Source: CAKZQX01 sp034435975 (GTDB taxonomy: Bacteria > Chloroflexota > Chloroflexia > Chloroflexales > Chloroflexaceae). From it: a stretch of 64,000 nucleotides of DNA. Shown one piece after another: positions 9,136-19,200 of this stretch. The position numbers and the translations under genes are program-made. The stretch spans positions 124,001-188,000 of the forward strand of contig DAOTWD010000014.1 in NCBI GenBank assembly GCA_034435975.1, given 5' to 3'. A model generated the notes under the pieces. It saw only the letters and a list, made by a program, of their open reading frames with translations, was not told the DNA's origin and ran no database searches. Every line of letters begins with the position of its first letter. Position 1 is the first letter of the stretch.

Positions 9136-10041
9136 ATGCCGGAGTTGCTCTCGATCTTTGGCAATGTGCTGGTTCCAGTCTTTACTCTGGTTCTGCTGGG
9201 CTATCTAACCGGGCCACGATTGCGTCTGGAGGCGCGCACGCTCTCGCGGCTGGCCTATTTTATTCTCACCCCGGCGTTCATCTTTCATATTCTCAGCGGT
9301 GCCCAGATTGAGGCTCAGCTTGCGACACGGATGACGATCTACATAACCCTCGTCTATGCCGGTTCAGCCATAACCGCCTTTGTGCTGGCACGTCTGCTCC
9401 AGCGCTCGCACCAGATGACTATCGCATATGTGATGATCGCCGTTTTTGGCAATGTTGGGAACTTTGGCCTGCCAATAGCCCAATTTGCGCAGGGTGCGGA
9501 GGCGTTGCTGGCAGCGACAGTCTATTTTCTGGCGAACCTGGTATTTGCGTTTGTGATCTGTGTGGCGGCAGCTAACATGGGGCGTGGGGGATCGTTCCAG
9601 GCAGCAGGACGGGTGTTCAGCACACCGGCATTGCTGGCCCTTCCGCCAGCGCTGTTGTTAAACTGGATGCAGATCCAGGTGCCACCTTTCATCATGCGTC
9701 CGATGGAGTTACTGGCCGGGGCATTGATCCCAACAATGCTCGTGGTGCTGGGGGTACAACTGGCCGACGCTGGCATTCCGCGCCTTAATCCCGACATGGT
9801 GCTGGCGAGTGCCGTGCGGCTCATTACCGGGCCGCTCCTGGCATTTGCATTGGCAGCACCCTTCGCGCTCGTTGGCCTGGAACGCAATGTAGGCATTCTC
9901 CAGGCCAGTATGCCTACGGCGGTACTCGTGTCGATTATTGCCCTCGAAAACGACATCCTCCCCAGCTTTGTCACAGCGACCGTTCTGTTTTCGACGCTGG
10001 TCAGCATTATCTCGCTCACTATCGTGATAGCCCTGCTCTAA
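9136..10041 (+). CDS. AEC (auxin efflux carrier) family transporter
   Basis: 301 residues, almost entirely hydrophobic, with about ten predicted membrane segments. The N-terminal VFTLVLLGYLTGPRLRLEARTLSRL, the mid segment GNVGNFGLPIAQFAQG and the C-terminal ASMPTAVLVSIIALEN are AEC-family landmarks. Bacterial members move small carboxylates such as malate or malonate, or their substrate is unknown. Its position between the two halves of a TRAP system suggests organic-acid transport as a common theme, but this is inference. AAGGAGATCTCCCC precedes the ATG. Confidence 0.85.
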   Translation: MPELLSIFGNVLVPVFTLVLLGYLTGPRLRLEARTLSRLAYFILTPAFIFHILSGAQIEAQLATRMTIYITLVYAGSAITAFVLARLLQRSHQMTIAYVMIAVFGNVGNFGLPIAQFAQGAEALLAATVYFLANLVFAFVICVAAANMGRGGSFQAAGRVFSTPALLALPPALLLNWMQIQVPPFIMRPMELLAGALIPTMLVVLGVQLADAGIPRLNPDMVLASAVRLITGPLLAFALAAPFALVGLERNVGILQASMPTAVLVSIIALENDILPSFVTATVLFSTLVSIISLTIVIALL

Positions 10042-10195
10042 CGAACAGAACGTACGCGAAATGCCCGATCCGTGAATGGACGACTGCGGTCATGAACAGG
10101 AGATATGCCGGAACCTACGTTTTTCGGTGCCTGATCCGCCTCCCTGCTAACGAAATCTGGTTCTGATGTGGCAATGTACGCGCACATTCTCTTAC

Positions 10196-11542
10196 CTACT
10201 GCCCACTGAACTGCAACAAGATATTCACCAGATCGGGAAAGAGAATGATCAGGAATAAAACAGCAATTTGCAGCAACACAAAGGGAATCGCCCCGCGATA
10301 AATATGCCCGGTGGTGACATCGGCTGGCGCAACGCCACGCAGATAGAACAGCGAGAAGCCAAAGGGGGGAGTGAGGAACGATGTTTGCAAATTCGCACCC
10401 AGTATGACGCCAAACCAGACAAGATCAACGCCGAGGATCTGGGCAGGTGGCACAAACAGCGGGACGACAATGAAAGCTATTTCAAAAAAATCAATAAAGA
10501 AACCCAGAATAAAAACTACCAACATACAGACCAGAATAAAACCGGCTGTTCCACCTGGTAAATTTATCAATAAATCGCGCATAAACGCATCACCGTGCAC
10601 AGCCCGAAAGATCAGGCTGAAGGCGGTGGAACCAAAAAGAATAAAAATCACCATGGTGGTTACGCGCATCGTTGCGTCAACGACCTCTCGTAACGCCTGC
10701 CAACTCAGCTTACGATTGAGCCAAGCCAGCACCGTTGCCCCCAGTGCCCCGACTGCCCCGGCCTCAGTAGGTGTGGCAATGCCTTGAAAGATGCTGCCCA
10801 GCACCAGCATGATCAACACCAGCGGTGGCAGCATAACTTTCAGCACACGCACCATTAATGCTCGGCCAGAAATGGTACGCATCGCCAGAGGCAAGGCCGG
10901 GGCCAGCGTGGGTTTGAAATAGGCCAGAACCACACAATAGAGCGCAAAAGCGCCTGTCATCATAATACCTGGCAGCAGTGAACCAATAAACAGCTTGCCC
11001 ACCGAGACGCCCAGTTGATCACCCAGCACTACCAGTACCACACTGGGTGGAATAATCTGACCCAGAGTACCCGAAGCACAAATAACCCCACACGCTAATT
11101 CTTTGTTATAGTTATAGCGTAGCATAATCGGCATAGAAATCAGGCCCATGGCCACAACTGTTGCTGCCACCACCCCGGTCGTTGCCGCCAACAACGCTCC
11201 CACCAGTACCACTGCCAGTGCCAGACCGCCACGCAATGGCCCCAGCAAAATCCCGGCGGTTTCTAGCAAATCTTCAGCCAGACCGGATTTCTCAAGCATT
11301 GATCCCAGCAGGATAAAATACGGAATAGCCAGCAGTGTATAGTTGGACATAGTGCCAAAAATCCGGCTGGGCAATGCCACCAGCAAGATCGGATCAAATA
11401 GCCTCAACCCGATCCCGATCAGCCCGAAAATAATCGCAACACCTGCCAGGGAGAAGGCAACCGGATAGCCCCAGGCCAGCAAGAAGAGCGCCGCCAGAAA
11501 CATAACCGGGCCGAGCCACTCATACGCATGCGTGAACTCCAT
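10196..11542 (-). CDS. dctM: TRAP transporter large permease subunit (DctM)
   Basis: 448 residues with about twelve membrane segments. Landmarks include AIPYFILLGSMLEKSGLAEDLLE, the family loop GALLAATTGVVAATVVAMGLISMPIMLRYNYNKE (near 120-150) and ASGTLGQIIPPSVVLVVLGDQLGVSVGKLF. DctM carries the Na+-coupled transport path and works with DctQ and a DctP binding protein. The start follows the dctQ stop by three bases. The likely binding protein is the divergent gene at 7678. Confidence 0.9.
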   Translation of the reverse strand: MEFTHAYEWLGPVMFLAALFLLAWGYPVAFSLAGVAIIFGLIGIGLRLFDPILLVALPSRIFGTMSNYTLLAIPYFILLGSMLEKSGLAEDLLETAGILLGPLRGGLALAVVLVGALLAATTGVVAATVVAMGLISMPIMLRYNYNKELACGVICASGTLGQIIPPSVVLVVLGDQLGVSVGKLFIGSLLPGIMMTGAFALYCVVLAYFKPTLAPALPLAMRTISGRALMVRVLKVMLPPLVLIMLVLGSIFQGIATPTEAGAVGALGATVLAWLNRKLSWQALREVVDATMRVTTMVIFILFGSTAFSLIFRAVHGDAFMRDLLINLPGGTAGFILVCMLVVFILGFFIDFFEIAFIVVPLFVPPAQILGVDLVWFGVILGANLQTSFLTPPFGFSLFYLRGVAPADVTTGHIYRGAIPFVLLQIAVLFLIILFPDLVNILLQFSGQ

Positions 11543-11545
11543 GAA

Positions 11546-12082
11546 TTAATCCCCCTGTGACGGTATGTACCCGGTCAAGAACGCCAGATTCTTGATGAAC
11601 TCCGAAAGACCCTGGATCAGTAGCAAGCCAAAGCCCACGATAATCATGGACTTGATCGGGTAGCGGGGTAACCCTCCGGGATCGTTTGAAACTTCCAGGA
11701 TACGCCACGAGTTAACGATCCATGGCCACGAGGCCAGAATGATAATAATACAGAAAGGAATTAAGAATAGCGCTGTCAACAGTAGATTCACCTGTGCTTT
11801 GCGGCGTGCAAAAAAGTGACTATAGAAAACATCGACGCGCACATGCCCGTCGTGCTTCAGTGTGTAGGCCGCACCCAGCAGAAAAATAATCGAGAACAGA
11901 TACCACTGTGCTTCAATCAGCGCATTGGAAGTAAGATTAACACCCAGTCTCCGCGCAACCTGACGCCCAATGACATTCCAGACGCCAATGAGCGTCATGG
12001 GTACGATAAGCCAGTAGGCCAGACGGCCAGCAACCTCAGTAACACGGTCAATAGCGTGTGATAGACGTAATAGGATTTGCAC
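11546..12082 (-). CDS. dctQ: TRAP transporter small permease subunit (DctQ)
   Basis: 178 residues from a GTG at 12082, with four membrane segments; RLAYWLIVPMTLIGVWNVIGRQVAR and LIEAQWYLFSIIFLLGAAYTLKHDGHVRVDVFY are typical DctQ sequences. The GTG is preferred because AGGAGG sits eight bases upstream (12091-12096). An ATG at 12103 has its GAGGAG only one base away, and the frame stays open further upstream. The AGGAGG overlaps the stop codon of the preceding glycosyltransferase gene, so dctQ is probably translated from the same mRNA. Confidence 0.85.
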   Translation of the reverse strand: MQILLRLSHAIDRVTEVAGRLAYWLIVPMTLIGVWNVIGRQVARRLGVNLTSNALIEAQWYLFSIIFLLGAAYTLKHDGHVRVDVFYSHFFARRKAQVNLLLTALFLIPFCIIIILASWPWIVNSWRILEVSNDPGGLPRYPIKSMIIVGFGLLLIQGLSEFIKNLAFLTGYIPSQGD

Positions 12083-12095
12083 CAGTATGTCCTCC

Positions 12096-14138
12096 TTATC
12101 CATACTCCTCAGTCGCCTGGGTGACCTCAATCATACCCAGATCAACTTCGTCTGCGGGTAGGCGTGTACCGCTGCTGAAGGCCGGAAAGCGGGTGTGCTG
12201 CGTGCCATCGTAAAGCCCCAACACCAGGTGATATGCACCGGGAGCCAGGGTGTCTGGCAGCGGCAGATCCAGGCTCTCGACCACAAGTGCACCGGGTGGC
12301 CAGGTATCGGGGGGAAACAGGCCCTGCCAGGGGGGCGTATCACGTTGGGCCAGGGTATGCCCCTGCGCATCACGCAGGTGAATGAAGATCATATAGTCGG
12401 CGGGTGGAACAGCGGCGGCAGCCTGCCAGAAAGCGGTGATCCCAACCACGGTTCCGGCCACAACTGGCTCGCCTGGCACCAGTTCCGGCCCGGTCGTATG
12501 CCAAAAGATGTTGCCGGTTGTCACTGCCAATAGTTGTAGCGGGCCAACGCTGACCGGTGCTGAGGCGGTACCCAGCGTCTCTGGAGTTAAGCCCGTGGCG
12601 ATCAGGTCGATGCGTGGGCCACGATAGGCACTGCGCTCACCACCGAAGGTTGCCACCGGGGTACCCGCTGTCAGTAACGGCATGTAGGCCTCTGTCCAAT
12701 CCCAGCGGCGGCGGCGGTCGGAGCTTGCTAGCAGCAGGCCATACCCTTGCTGCTGATACCAGGCCAGCGGGCGCAACGGCAGATAATAGGCGTAGGTGGA
12801 CTGACTAACCCCCGCCCATTGCACAAAGTGCGATAACTCGCTGGCAACACGGGTGCCTGGCCATGTACGGCGCACCCACTCCTGGGCTGCCACACGACTA
12901 TCCGGTCGCGCAAAAGCGGCAGTATGCGCCAGTGTGGGGAAGAATAGCGGTAGCAACAGCAGCAGCAGCATAGTAGTGGCTGCCACAGGTCGTACGCGAG
13001 CTGGCAAATGATGCGCCAGTGCTTCCCATACCACCACAGCGCCAACGCCTGCCAACAGCATCAGGATCGGCTGGGCGGGCAAAACGTTGCGAAAGAAGTG
13101 CGTTTCCATGCGTAGCAGCGTCACCAGCAGCGCCAGGGGAAAGGCGAGCAGCACTGCACCCATGGCCGGACTGCGCCGCACCAGTGCTATGCTGCCGACC
13201 AGCATCAAGCTAAACGGAACGGGTTGCAAGCCAATGCCCCACAGGAAGCGGATATAGCGCCAGATTGGCCAGCGCCCGGAAATATCGCCCCGACTGCTAC
13301 CATACGAGTCGATCAGCGTGTGAAAATCGCGGCTGAAGGCGTCAAAGTGCAGCACGATGTAAGGCGAGGTGAGCAGAAAGACTGCAATAGACAGCAGGCC
13401 AGCACTCGCCAGACGCACAAAAAAGCGCGGTGCCAGACCAACATGCCGTCCCTGGGAGACATGCCACCAGTGACAGGCATGCGCCAGTACGACGGACATG
13501 GCTACCAATGCATTCTGGTATTTCGTACCGGCTGCCAGGCCCACCAGTGTCCCCGCCAGCAGATAGGCCGACCAGTCGCCGTACCGCAACACATGCACAG
13601 CCGCCAGTAGCGCCAGTGTGCCCGTCAATGCGGCAGGAATATCCACCGCGATATAGTGTGAATGGGTGATCGCCCAGGGTGCCAGCGCCAGCAGCGCTGC
13701 CCCCACCAGCCCCGCCCGCCAGCCGAGTAGACGCCCACCCCAGACCGCCAGCGTCACAACCGCGCCCGTACCCAGCACTGCAGTTAGCAAGCGCCCCCAG
13801 ATATAGGCCTCCGGGATGGTGGTATAGAAATCGGTGGTGCGTGGCAAGGTGAGCGGGGCACTATATAATCCGGTTTGCAAACCCCACCAGAAATGCACAT
13901 GCAGCACCAGCGCCAGCAGGTATTTGACCAGGGAGGGATAAAAGAATGTGTCAGGACTGAGCTGGCCTTCGACCATGCGCAGCACCTGGTTCACAACCGC
14001 TGGTTCGTCGGGATGATCGACATAGGGTAGCGACCAGTCCGCGCCCCAGGCACGGAGCGAGAGTGCTCCCAGACTGAGGCCGAGTACACAGCCGATGATT
14101 GCCAGACGGGACTGGCAGGTTGGGTAGGTCTGTTTCAT
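12096..14138 (-). CDS. GT39/PMT-like membrane glycosyltransferase
   Basis: 680 residues. The first extracytoplasmic loop has the acidic motif YVDHPDEPAVVNQV (about residue 40), which in GT39/GT83 enzymes binds the lipid-linked sugar. About eleven to twelve hydrophobic segments follow to residue 410, then a roughly 250-residue soluble domain with beta-rich GDL-type sequence. The family transfers sugars from polyprenyl-phosphate carriers outside the cell. ATG at 14138 is chosen (AAGGGTG upstream); an in-frame ATG at 14180 lacks a site. It lies directly upstream of dctQM on the same strand, an unexpected neighbour. Acceptor and donor are unknown. Confidence 0.75.
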   Translation of the reverse strand: MKQTYPTCQSRLAIIGCVLGLSLGALSLRAWGADWSLPYVDHPDEPAVVNQVLRMVEGQLSPDTFFYPSLVKYLLALVLHVHFWWGLQTGLYSAPLTLPRTTDFYTTIPEAYIWGRLLTAVLGTGAVVTLAVWGGRLLGWRAGLVGAALLALAPWAITHSHYIAVDIPAALTGTLALLAAVHVLRYGDWSAYLLAGTLVGLAAGTKYQNALVAMSVVLAHACHWWHVSQGRHVGLAPRFFVRLASAGLLSIAVFLLTSPYIVLHFDAFSRDFHTLIDSYGSSRGDISGRWPIWRYIRFLWGIGLQPVPFSLMLVGSIALVRRSPAMGAVLLAFPLALLVTLLRMETHFFRNVLPAQPILMLLAGVGAVVVWEALAHHLPARVRPVAATTMLLLLLLPLFFPTLAHTAAFARPDSRVAAQEWVRRTWPGTRVASELSHFVQWAGVSQSTYAYYLPLRPLAWYQQQGYGLLLASSDRRRRWDWTEAYMPLLTAGTPVATFGGERSAYRGPRIDLIATGLTPETLGTASAPVSVGPLQLLAVTTGNIFWHTTGPELVPGEPVVAGTVVGITAFWQAAAAVPPADYMIFIHLRDAQGHTLAQRDTPPWQGLFPPDTWPPGALVVESLDLPLPDTLAPGAYHLVLGLYDGTQHTRFPAFSSGTRLPADEVDLGMIEVTQATEEYG

Positions 14139-14260
14139 TACACCCTTGTATGAAAGATTGTACATCATTGTTGCGATCATTATACGAGAAACAGGTGCAA
14201 AATCAAACTATTTGTAACACAGAGAACCTCTTCGATGACAGAAACCGATCTTTTTGCATC

Positions 14261-15190
14261 TCACATTTGAATGCGCAAGCCGCTTTTTGCCAGCAATCCA
14301 CGCGCAGTCTCACCTGTTAGAAACGTATACAACTCTTGTGCGGCGCGTGGTGTCCCGCGCTCACGCATACGCAACACGTACCATTCCTGCTGTAACGGTG
14401 CACCTGACAGCTCAAGTGGGTGCATCCCATAGTCTGGCAAGCAGCAGGTACTTGGCACAAACGCCAGTCCCAGACCATTGCGAGTACTCTGAATAATCAT
14501 AGCGACACTGTCAGCCTCCAGCACCACCCGTAGTTCGGTGGACATCACCCCGCGTCGGCGTAATCCCTCCTCGATTGTGCGACGTAGTGGCGAGCCAGCG
14601 CGTGGCAATATCAACGGTTGCTCACGCAACACACCGGGTGGTATCTGCTCTTCCTGGATCAGCGGATGATCAGGTGGTGCCAGGAGCCAGAGATCCTCGC
14701 TCCCCAGTAGCAAAGATTCCCATCCACGTCGCCGCTGCTGTTCCTCAATCAACAACAATGAAATCTGGTGCGTACTCAGCGCTTCAAATAACACCTCACT
14801 GGGTGCCACCTGAGCTCCCAGGATTACGGTCGGAAACAACGTATGAAACGTTGATAGCAGGGGCGGGAGCAGATATTCACCACTACTGGGGGTACACCCA
14901 ATCGTCACACGCCCCACCACCTGTCCGCGCAGGGCACGAATGTCATGCTCAGCCCGTTCGGCTAAGGTTACCAACTCACGTGCAACACCGAGCAGTTCCT
15001 CACCAGCATGCGTCGGCACCATACGCTGCCCAACCCGGCGGAACAGGCGCACATTCCCCAATTGTTCCTCTAACGCCCGTATCTGCTGACTAACGGCTGG
15101 TTGAGACATATGCAGCAGTTCGGCAGCAGCGGTATAGTTTCCAGCATCAACCACGGCCAGGAATGTTTGTAGATGAAAGGTATTGAGCAT
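14261..15190 (-). CDS. LysR-family transcriptional regulator
   Basis: 309 residues. The N-terminal winged helix-turn-helix is FHLQTFLAVVDAGNYTAAAELLHMSQPAVSQQIRALEEQLG, residues about 4-44, followed by a periplasmic-binding-like co-inducer domain from about residue 90 (GRVTIGCTPSSGEYLLP). The start at 15190 places the HTH correctly at the N-terminus; the frame extends upstream into the metallo-hydrolase gene, which is not coding in that phase. It follows that gene by 34 bases on the same strand. The effector and targets are unknown; CysB/CbbR-type regulators are the nearest general pattern. Confidence 0.88.
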   Translation of the reverse strand: MLNTFHLQTFLAVVDAGNYTAAAELLHMSQPAVSQQIRALEEQLGNVRLFRRVGQRMVPTHAGEELLGVARELVTLAERAEHDIRALRGQVVGRVTIGCTPSSGEYLLPPLLSTFHTLFPTVILGAQVAPSEVLFEALSTHQISLLLIEEQQRRRGWESLLLGSEDLWLLAPPDHPLIQEEQIPPGVLREQPLILPRAGSPLRRTIEEGLRRRGVMSTELRVVLEADSVAMIIQSTRNGLGLAFVPSTCCLPDYGMHPLELSGAPLQQEWYVLRMRERGTPRAAQELYTFLTGETARGLLAKSGLRIQM

Positions 15191-15224
15191 ATGTGTGCAG
15201 AATTTATGTCGTGGTATTTCACAT

Positions 15225-16193
15225 TCAGCGTTCAACGTTCGACCGCCAGGTGATGCCCTGTTCCTCAAGCACCGCCTGCACCAGACCCTGTTGCTCAAGA
15301 TAGGTCAGATGGGCAGCAATTGCCCCGGCGAAAATCACATACTGGGGAATACCTGCCAGCTCCTGCCCCAGCGCCCGTAAGACACGACCCGTGATTACAT
15401 CCAGGGTACCCGGTTGATGCAACGCCCGCAATACTGATGAGCTTGACTGGGTAATCGCAGCGCGATTACTCGCCAGCATCGCCGGCATATCTTCACACGC
15501 AACCAGCGGGCCGTGGCCAGGCAGGAACCAGATATCCCTGCCCCTGTCGCCCCGTCCACAGGGCGGGGAGCAACGTGCTGCCAGTCGCTCCAGGCTGGCA
15601 AGCTGAGCAGCAACATCATGGGCATAGGGTACCCCATGCCTGGCAAGTACGGCCGGGCCAAAAAAGCCATCGGCGGCAAAACACACACCATCATAGGCTA
15701 CCCCCACCTGGGCAATGCTGTGACCGGGCAGGGGAATAATCTCAAGGGACACACCGGCCACCTGCAAATCAAACGGATCGCCTTTGTTGATACGTTCCAG
15801 ATCGCCAATACGCTGATGCACTGGTGTACCCTGAGCCAGCAACCAGCGAGTGCGTAGTGCCGCTGTCGGGCTGGCTCCATGGTTCAGATAGATCGGTTCG
15901 AGGATTGGATGTTCGATGAGCGCCGCTTCTAGCGGAGGCGCATAGACCTGAATATCAGGGATGTTCCGCAGGAGGTAGCTGTTACCGCCGATATGATCGG
16001 CATGATGGTGTGTGCTGATAATCGCCTGCAGCGTCAACCCGGCGGCATCCAACGCCTTCCGTAGCAGACGCCCGGTATCTTTATCTAGCCCGGTATCAAT
16101 TGCAATTGCGCCACCAGCGCCAGTTGTCACCACGCCCAGGTTATTAGCACCTGGAAGATACCAGGTGCGTTCCGTTATGGATTGAAGCAGCAT
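15225..16193 (-). CDS. MBL-fold metallo-hydrolase
   Basis: 322 residues. The metal-binding signature THHHADHIGG (HxHxDH) lies near residue 62, with further His in LPGHSIAQVGV (about residue 155) and the closing LPGHGPLV. This is a complete metallo-beta-lactamase-fold hydrolase site for two metal ions. Candidate activities include glyoxalase II-like thioester hydrolysis; the sequence does not decide. ATG at 16193 is chosen with AAGGAAG six bases upstream. It is followed by the LysR regulator in the same direction. Confidence 0.85.
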   Translation of the reverse strand: MLLQSITERTWYLPGANNLGVVTTGAGGAIAIDTGLDKDTGRLLRKALDAAGLTLQAIISTHHHADHIGGNSYLLRNIPDIQVYAPPLEAALIEHPILEPIYLNHGASPTAALRTRWLLAQGTPVHQRIGDLERINKGDPFDLQVAGVSLEIIPLPGHSIAQVGVAYDGVCFAADGFFGPAVLARHGVPYAHDVAAQLASLERLAARCSPPCGRGDRGRDIWFLPGHGPLVACEDMPAMLASNRAAITQSSSSVLRALHQPGTLDVITGRVLRALGQELAGIPQYVIFAGAIAAHLTYLEQQGLVQAVLEEQGITWRSNVER

Positions 16194-16283
16194 CCGGCTT
16201 CCTTTCGTCAAATAAGAGGTAATAATGCGAGGATGCGAGGATGCGAGGACATCGCCTCGGTACCTCGCATATCTTCAGGTATC

Positions 16284-19200
16284 TTAGATCAGCGTCCAGT
16301 AGCTCCCGGCAGGTGTTTTGGTAATTTCAATGTGCGCCGGGAAGCGCTCTTTGAGTTCTTCCAGATGGGTGATCACCAGAATACGCTTGAAATCATACTG
16401 TACACCGGTAATCGCTTCAACAAAGCGCTCACGGCCCTGCGCATCGAGTGTACCAAAGCCTTCATCAATCACCAGTGTTTCCAGGCTCGCCCCGGCGCGC
16501 TTTGCCAGCAAGCGTGAGAGCGCCACGCGGATAGCAAAATTGACACGCATTGCCTCACCACCACTAAAGGCATCATAGATACGTGTCCCAAGCGCATCGC
16601 TAATTTTTATCTCCAGCGTTTCTACCGTGCTCCCCTGTCTTGTCTCGCGCTGCATCTCCAGCTTCAAGTGCATCTGGTTATCGGTCATACCACTCAAAAG
16701 GCGATTCGCCTCATGCTCGATGGCTGGAATAGCGGTTTCGATCAACATAGCCTGCACGCCTTTCTTGCCAGATGCCTCGGCCAGTTCTTGAAAAACACCG
16801 TGGCGCTCAGTCAGCGCAGCATATTCCCGCTGTTTCTGCTCCAGTTGCTGCTGGTTGTTCTGGGCACGATCACAGTGGGCCTGTTTTTCGTGCAAATCAC
16901 GAAGCGCCACCTCGCGACGCTGGCGCTGTGCCTTTATGGTGTCTTCCCGATCCCGAACAAGCTGGCGGACAGTGGGCAATGCTTGCAATTGCGCTTCCAG
17001 GTGCGCTACCTCATCGACCTGTTGCGCGATCGCCTCGGTACGATGAGCGATCTGATGGCTCAGTTGCTGCACTAGCTGGCGATCACCGTCCAGGCGAATC
17101 TGTGCCTCACGCATGCGGCGTTCATCTTCGTCCCAATGGGCGAGCCGCTCGACCTCGGCCCTGGCCGCCTTGTGGATCTCGAATGTATAGCCCAGTTCCT
17201 CCACCGCTTGCTTGATAGCCTGCTGTTGCGCCCGCAATTCATGCCCATAGTCCTCCTGCTCAAGCCGGTGCGCCAGATCCTGCACCTGCTGCTCAAGCAT
17301 CGGTAACGCCGACAGGTCAGCCTGTAGCTCCACCAGCAGGCTATGACGTGCGCTTCGCGTACCTTCCAGCTTACTGCACTCTGTGATCTGCGTATCCAGT
17401 TGAGACAGCCGCGCCTCTAGCTGGCGGAGTTCATCTTTCAGCCTCGTTACATCGCCCAGTTCGGCGAGTTCCGCCTCAACGGTTTGCAGCGCTTCCTGGG
17501 CTTCGCGCTCAAAATCCTGTGCAGCGATCTGTTGCTGGAGTGCCCGGTGCTGCTGCTGGAGCTGATCGCGTTCAACCTCCCAACTGGCAGCCTGCTGTAG
17601 TTGTTCGACCAGTACTTCAATACGTGCCACTGCCTGACGCCGCTGCCGAATGCGCTTTTCAAGCTGGCCGATCTCGGCCTGGATCTGTTTCAATGTCTTC
17701 TCACCCGCATCGGCCTGCTTTTTCTGCTCGCTATAGCGCTGGCGCATCACCACCAGTTCATCCTCATAGTGCTGGCGCACCTGCTCAATCCCGGCGTGGC
17801 CCAGTTCACTGTGGCATACCGGGCAGGTAGACTCACCGGGGGCCAGAATGGCCAGGTTCTTCTTCATCTGGTCGGCCAGTTCCTTGAGCCGCTGGCATTC
17901 GGCCCGGTGGTCACTTACCTGTTGCATAGCGGCCTGCTCACGCGCTTTGCTTGCCAGCAGATGCTGTTCGTCCTCAACCAGCAAGGCCTGCTGCTCCTGT
18001 GCCACCGCCAGGTCGGCTTGCCAGCGGGCAGCATCGGCCAGGTGTTGATCAAGCCGCTGCAGCTGACGCTGCTGCTCTTCGCGCACCGCGACCAGCGAGT
18101 CCTGACGCAGGCGGATCTGGTTTGAGAGTTTTTCACGGCGCAGACGCAGTTCGTTGTACTGACGTTCCCGTTCGATCAACGCGTCTCGCACCTGTTGCTG
18201 TTGCTCGCGCTCGGCAGTCAGCGGTGACTGCGCATTGATCTGTGCAGTCAGTTCCTCAATCTCGGCCTGAAGCGCGGTGGCCTGTTGCGCCTGCCGACGT
18301 AAATGATCGTACCGCTGTTGTGCTTTGGCCAGGGCTGTTTGGAGATCGGTAGATTCGGCTTGCAGTTTGTCTTGCAACGCACGCCACTGTTCGCGCAACG
18401 CTTCATAACGCGGGTGCAAAGCTTCTAGCCGCTTGAGTTCAGCACGGGCGGCGTTGAGCGCCTGCATACCGGCGGTAATGTCATCCTGGCGGCACAGCAA
18501 GGCTTCATCAGCCTGCATCCGCGTCTGCAATGCCTCAAGTTTGCGCTGTTGTTCGGCCTGTTGTGCCTGCATATCCCGCAGTTGTACCTGTAACTGCTGG
18601 TAGCGTGTCTGCTGCACTTCTAACGCTTGCAGGCGAGCCGTCGCTGTGGCCAACTCCTGTTCGGCTGCTTCGCATTCTGCGGTCAAAAGCGCTACCCGCT
18701 CCTCAGCCACAGTAACCTCCTGGGTGTAGAAAGGCAATTTATCGGCTTCACATCGCAGATGTTCGATCAGCCCCATAATGCCCTTCCGTTGATCATCAAC
18801 CTGCTTTGCCCGCTGTTTCGCCCGTTCTTCCAGACGCGCATACACCCCGAGATCAAGAATATCGGCCAGTACCTGTTTGCGTTCACTGGCGGTTTTGCGG
18901 GTAAACTCATCGGCACGCCCTTGCAGCAAAAACGAGGCATTGATAAACGTCTCGTAGTTCATGTGTAACACGTCTGCAATGCGCTTCTCAGTCTCGTGAA
19001 TTTTGCCGTCGCTAATTGGTCGCCAGCCCGTATCACTCTGGATCTGAAAATCGAGCGTACTCTTGCCGCTGCTCCGGGTACCGCTCTTGCCGCGCTGTCG
19101 ACGACGAATAACGCGATAGGCATGACCATTGAGCTGAAAACAGAGATCGACCAGCATTTCGCTCTCGCCCTGCGCGATCAAGTCATCATCGCTCACGCGC

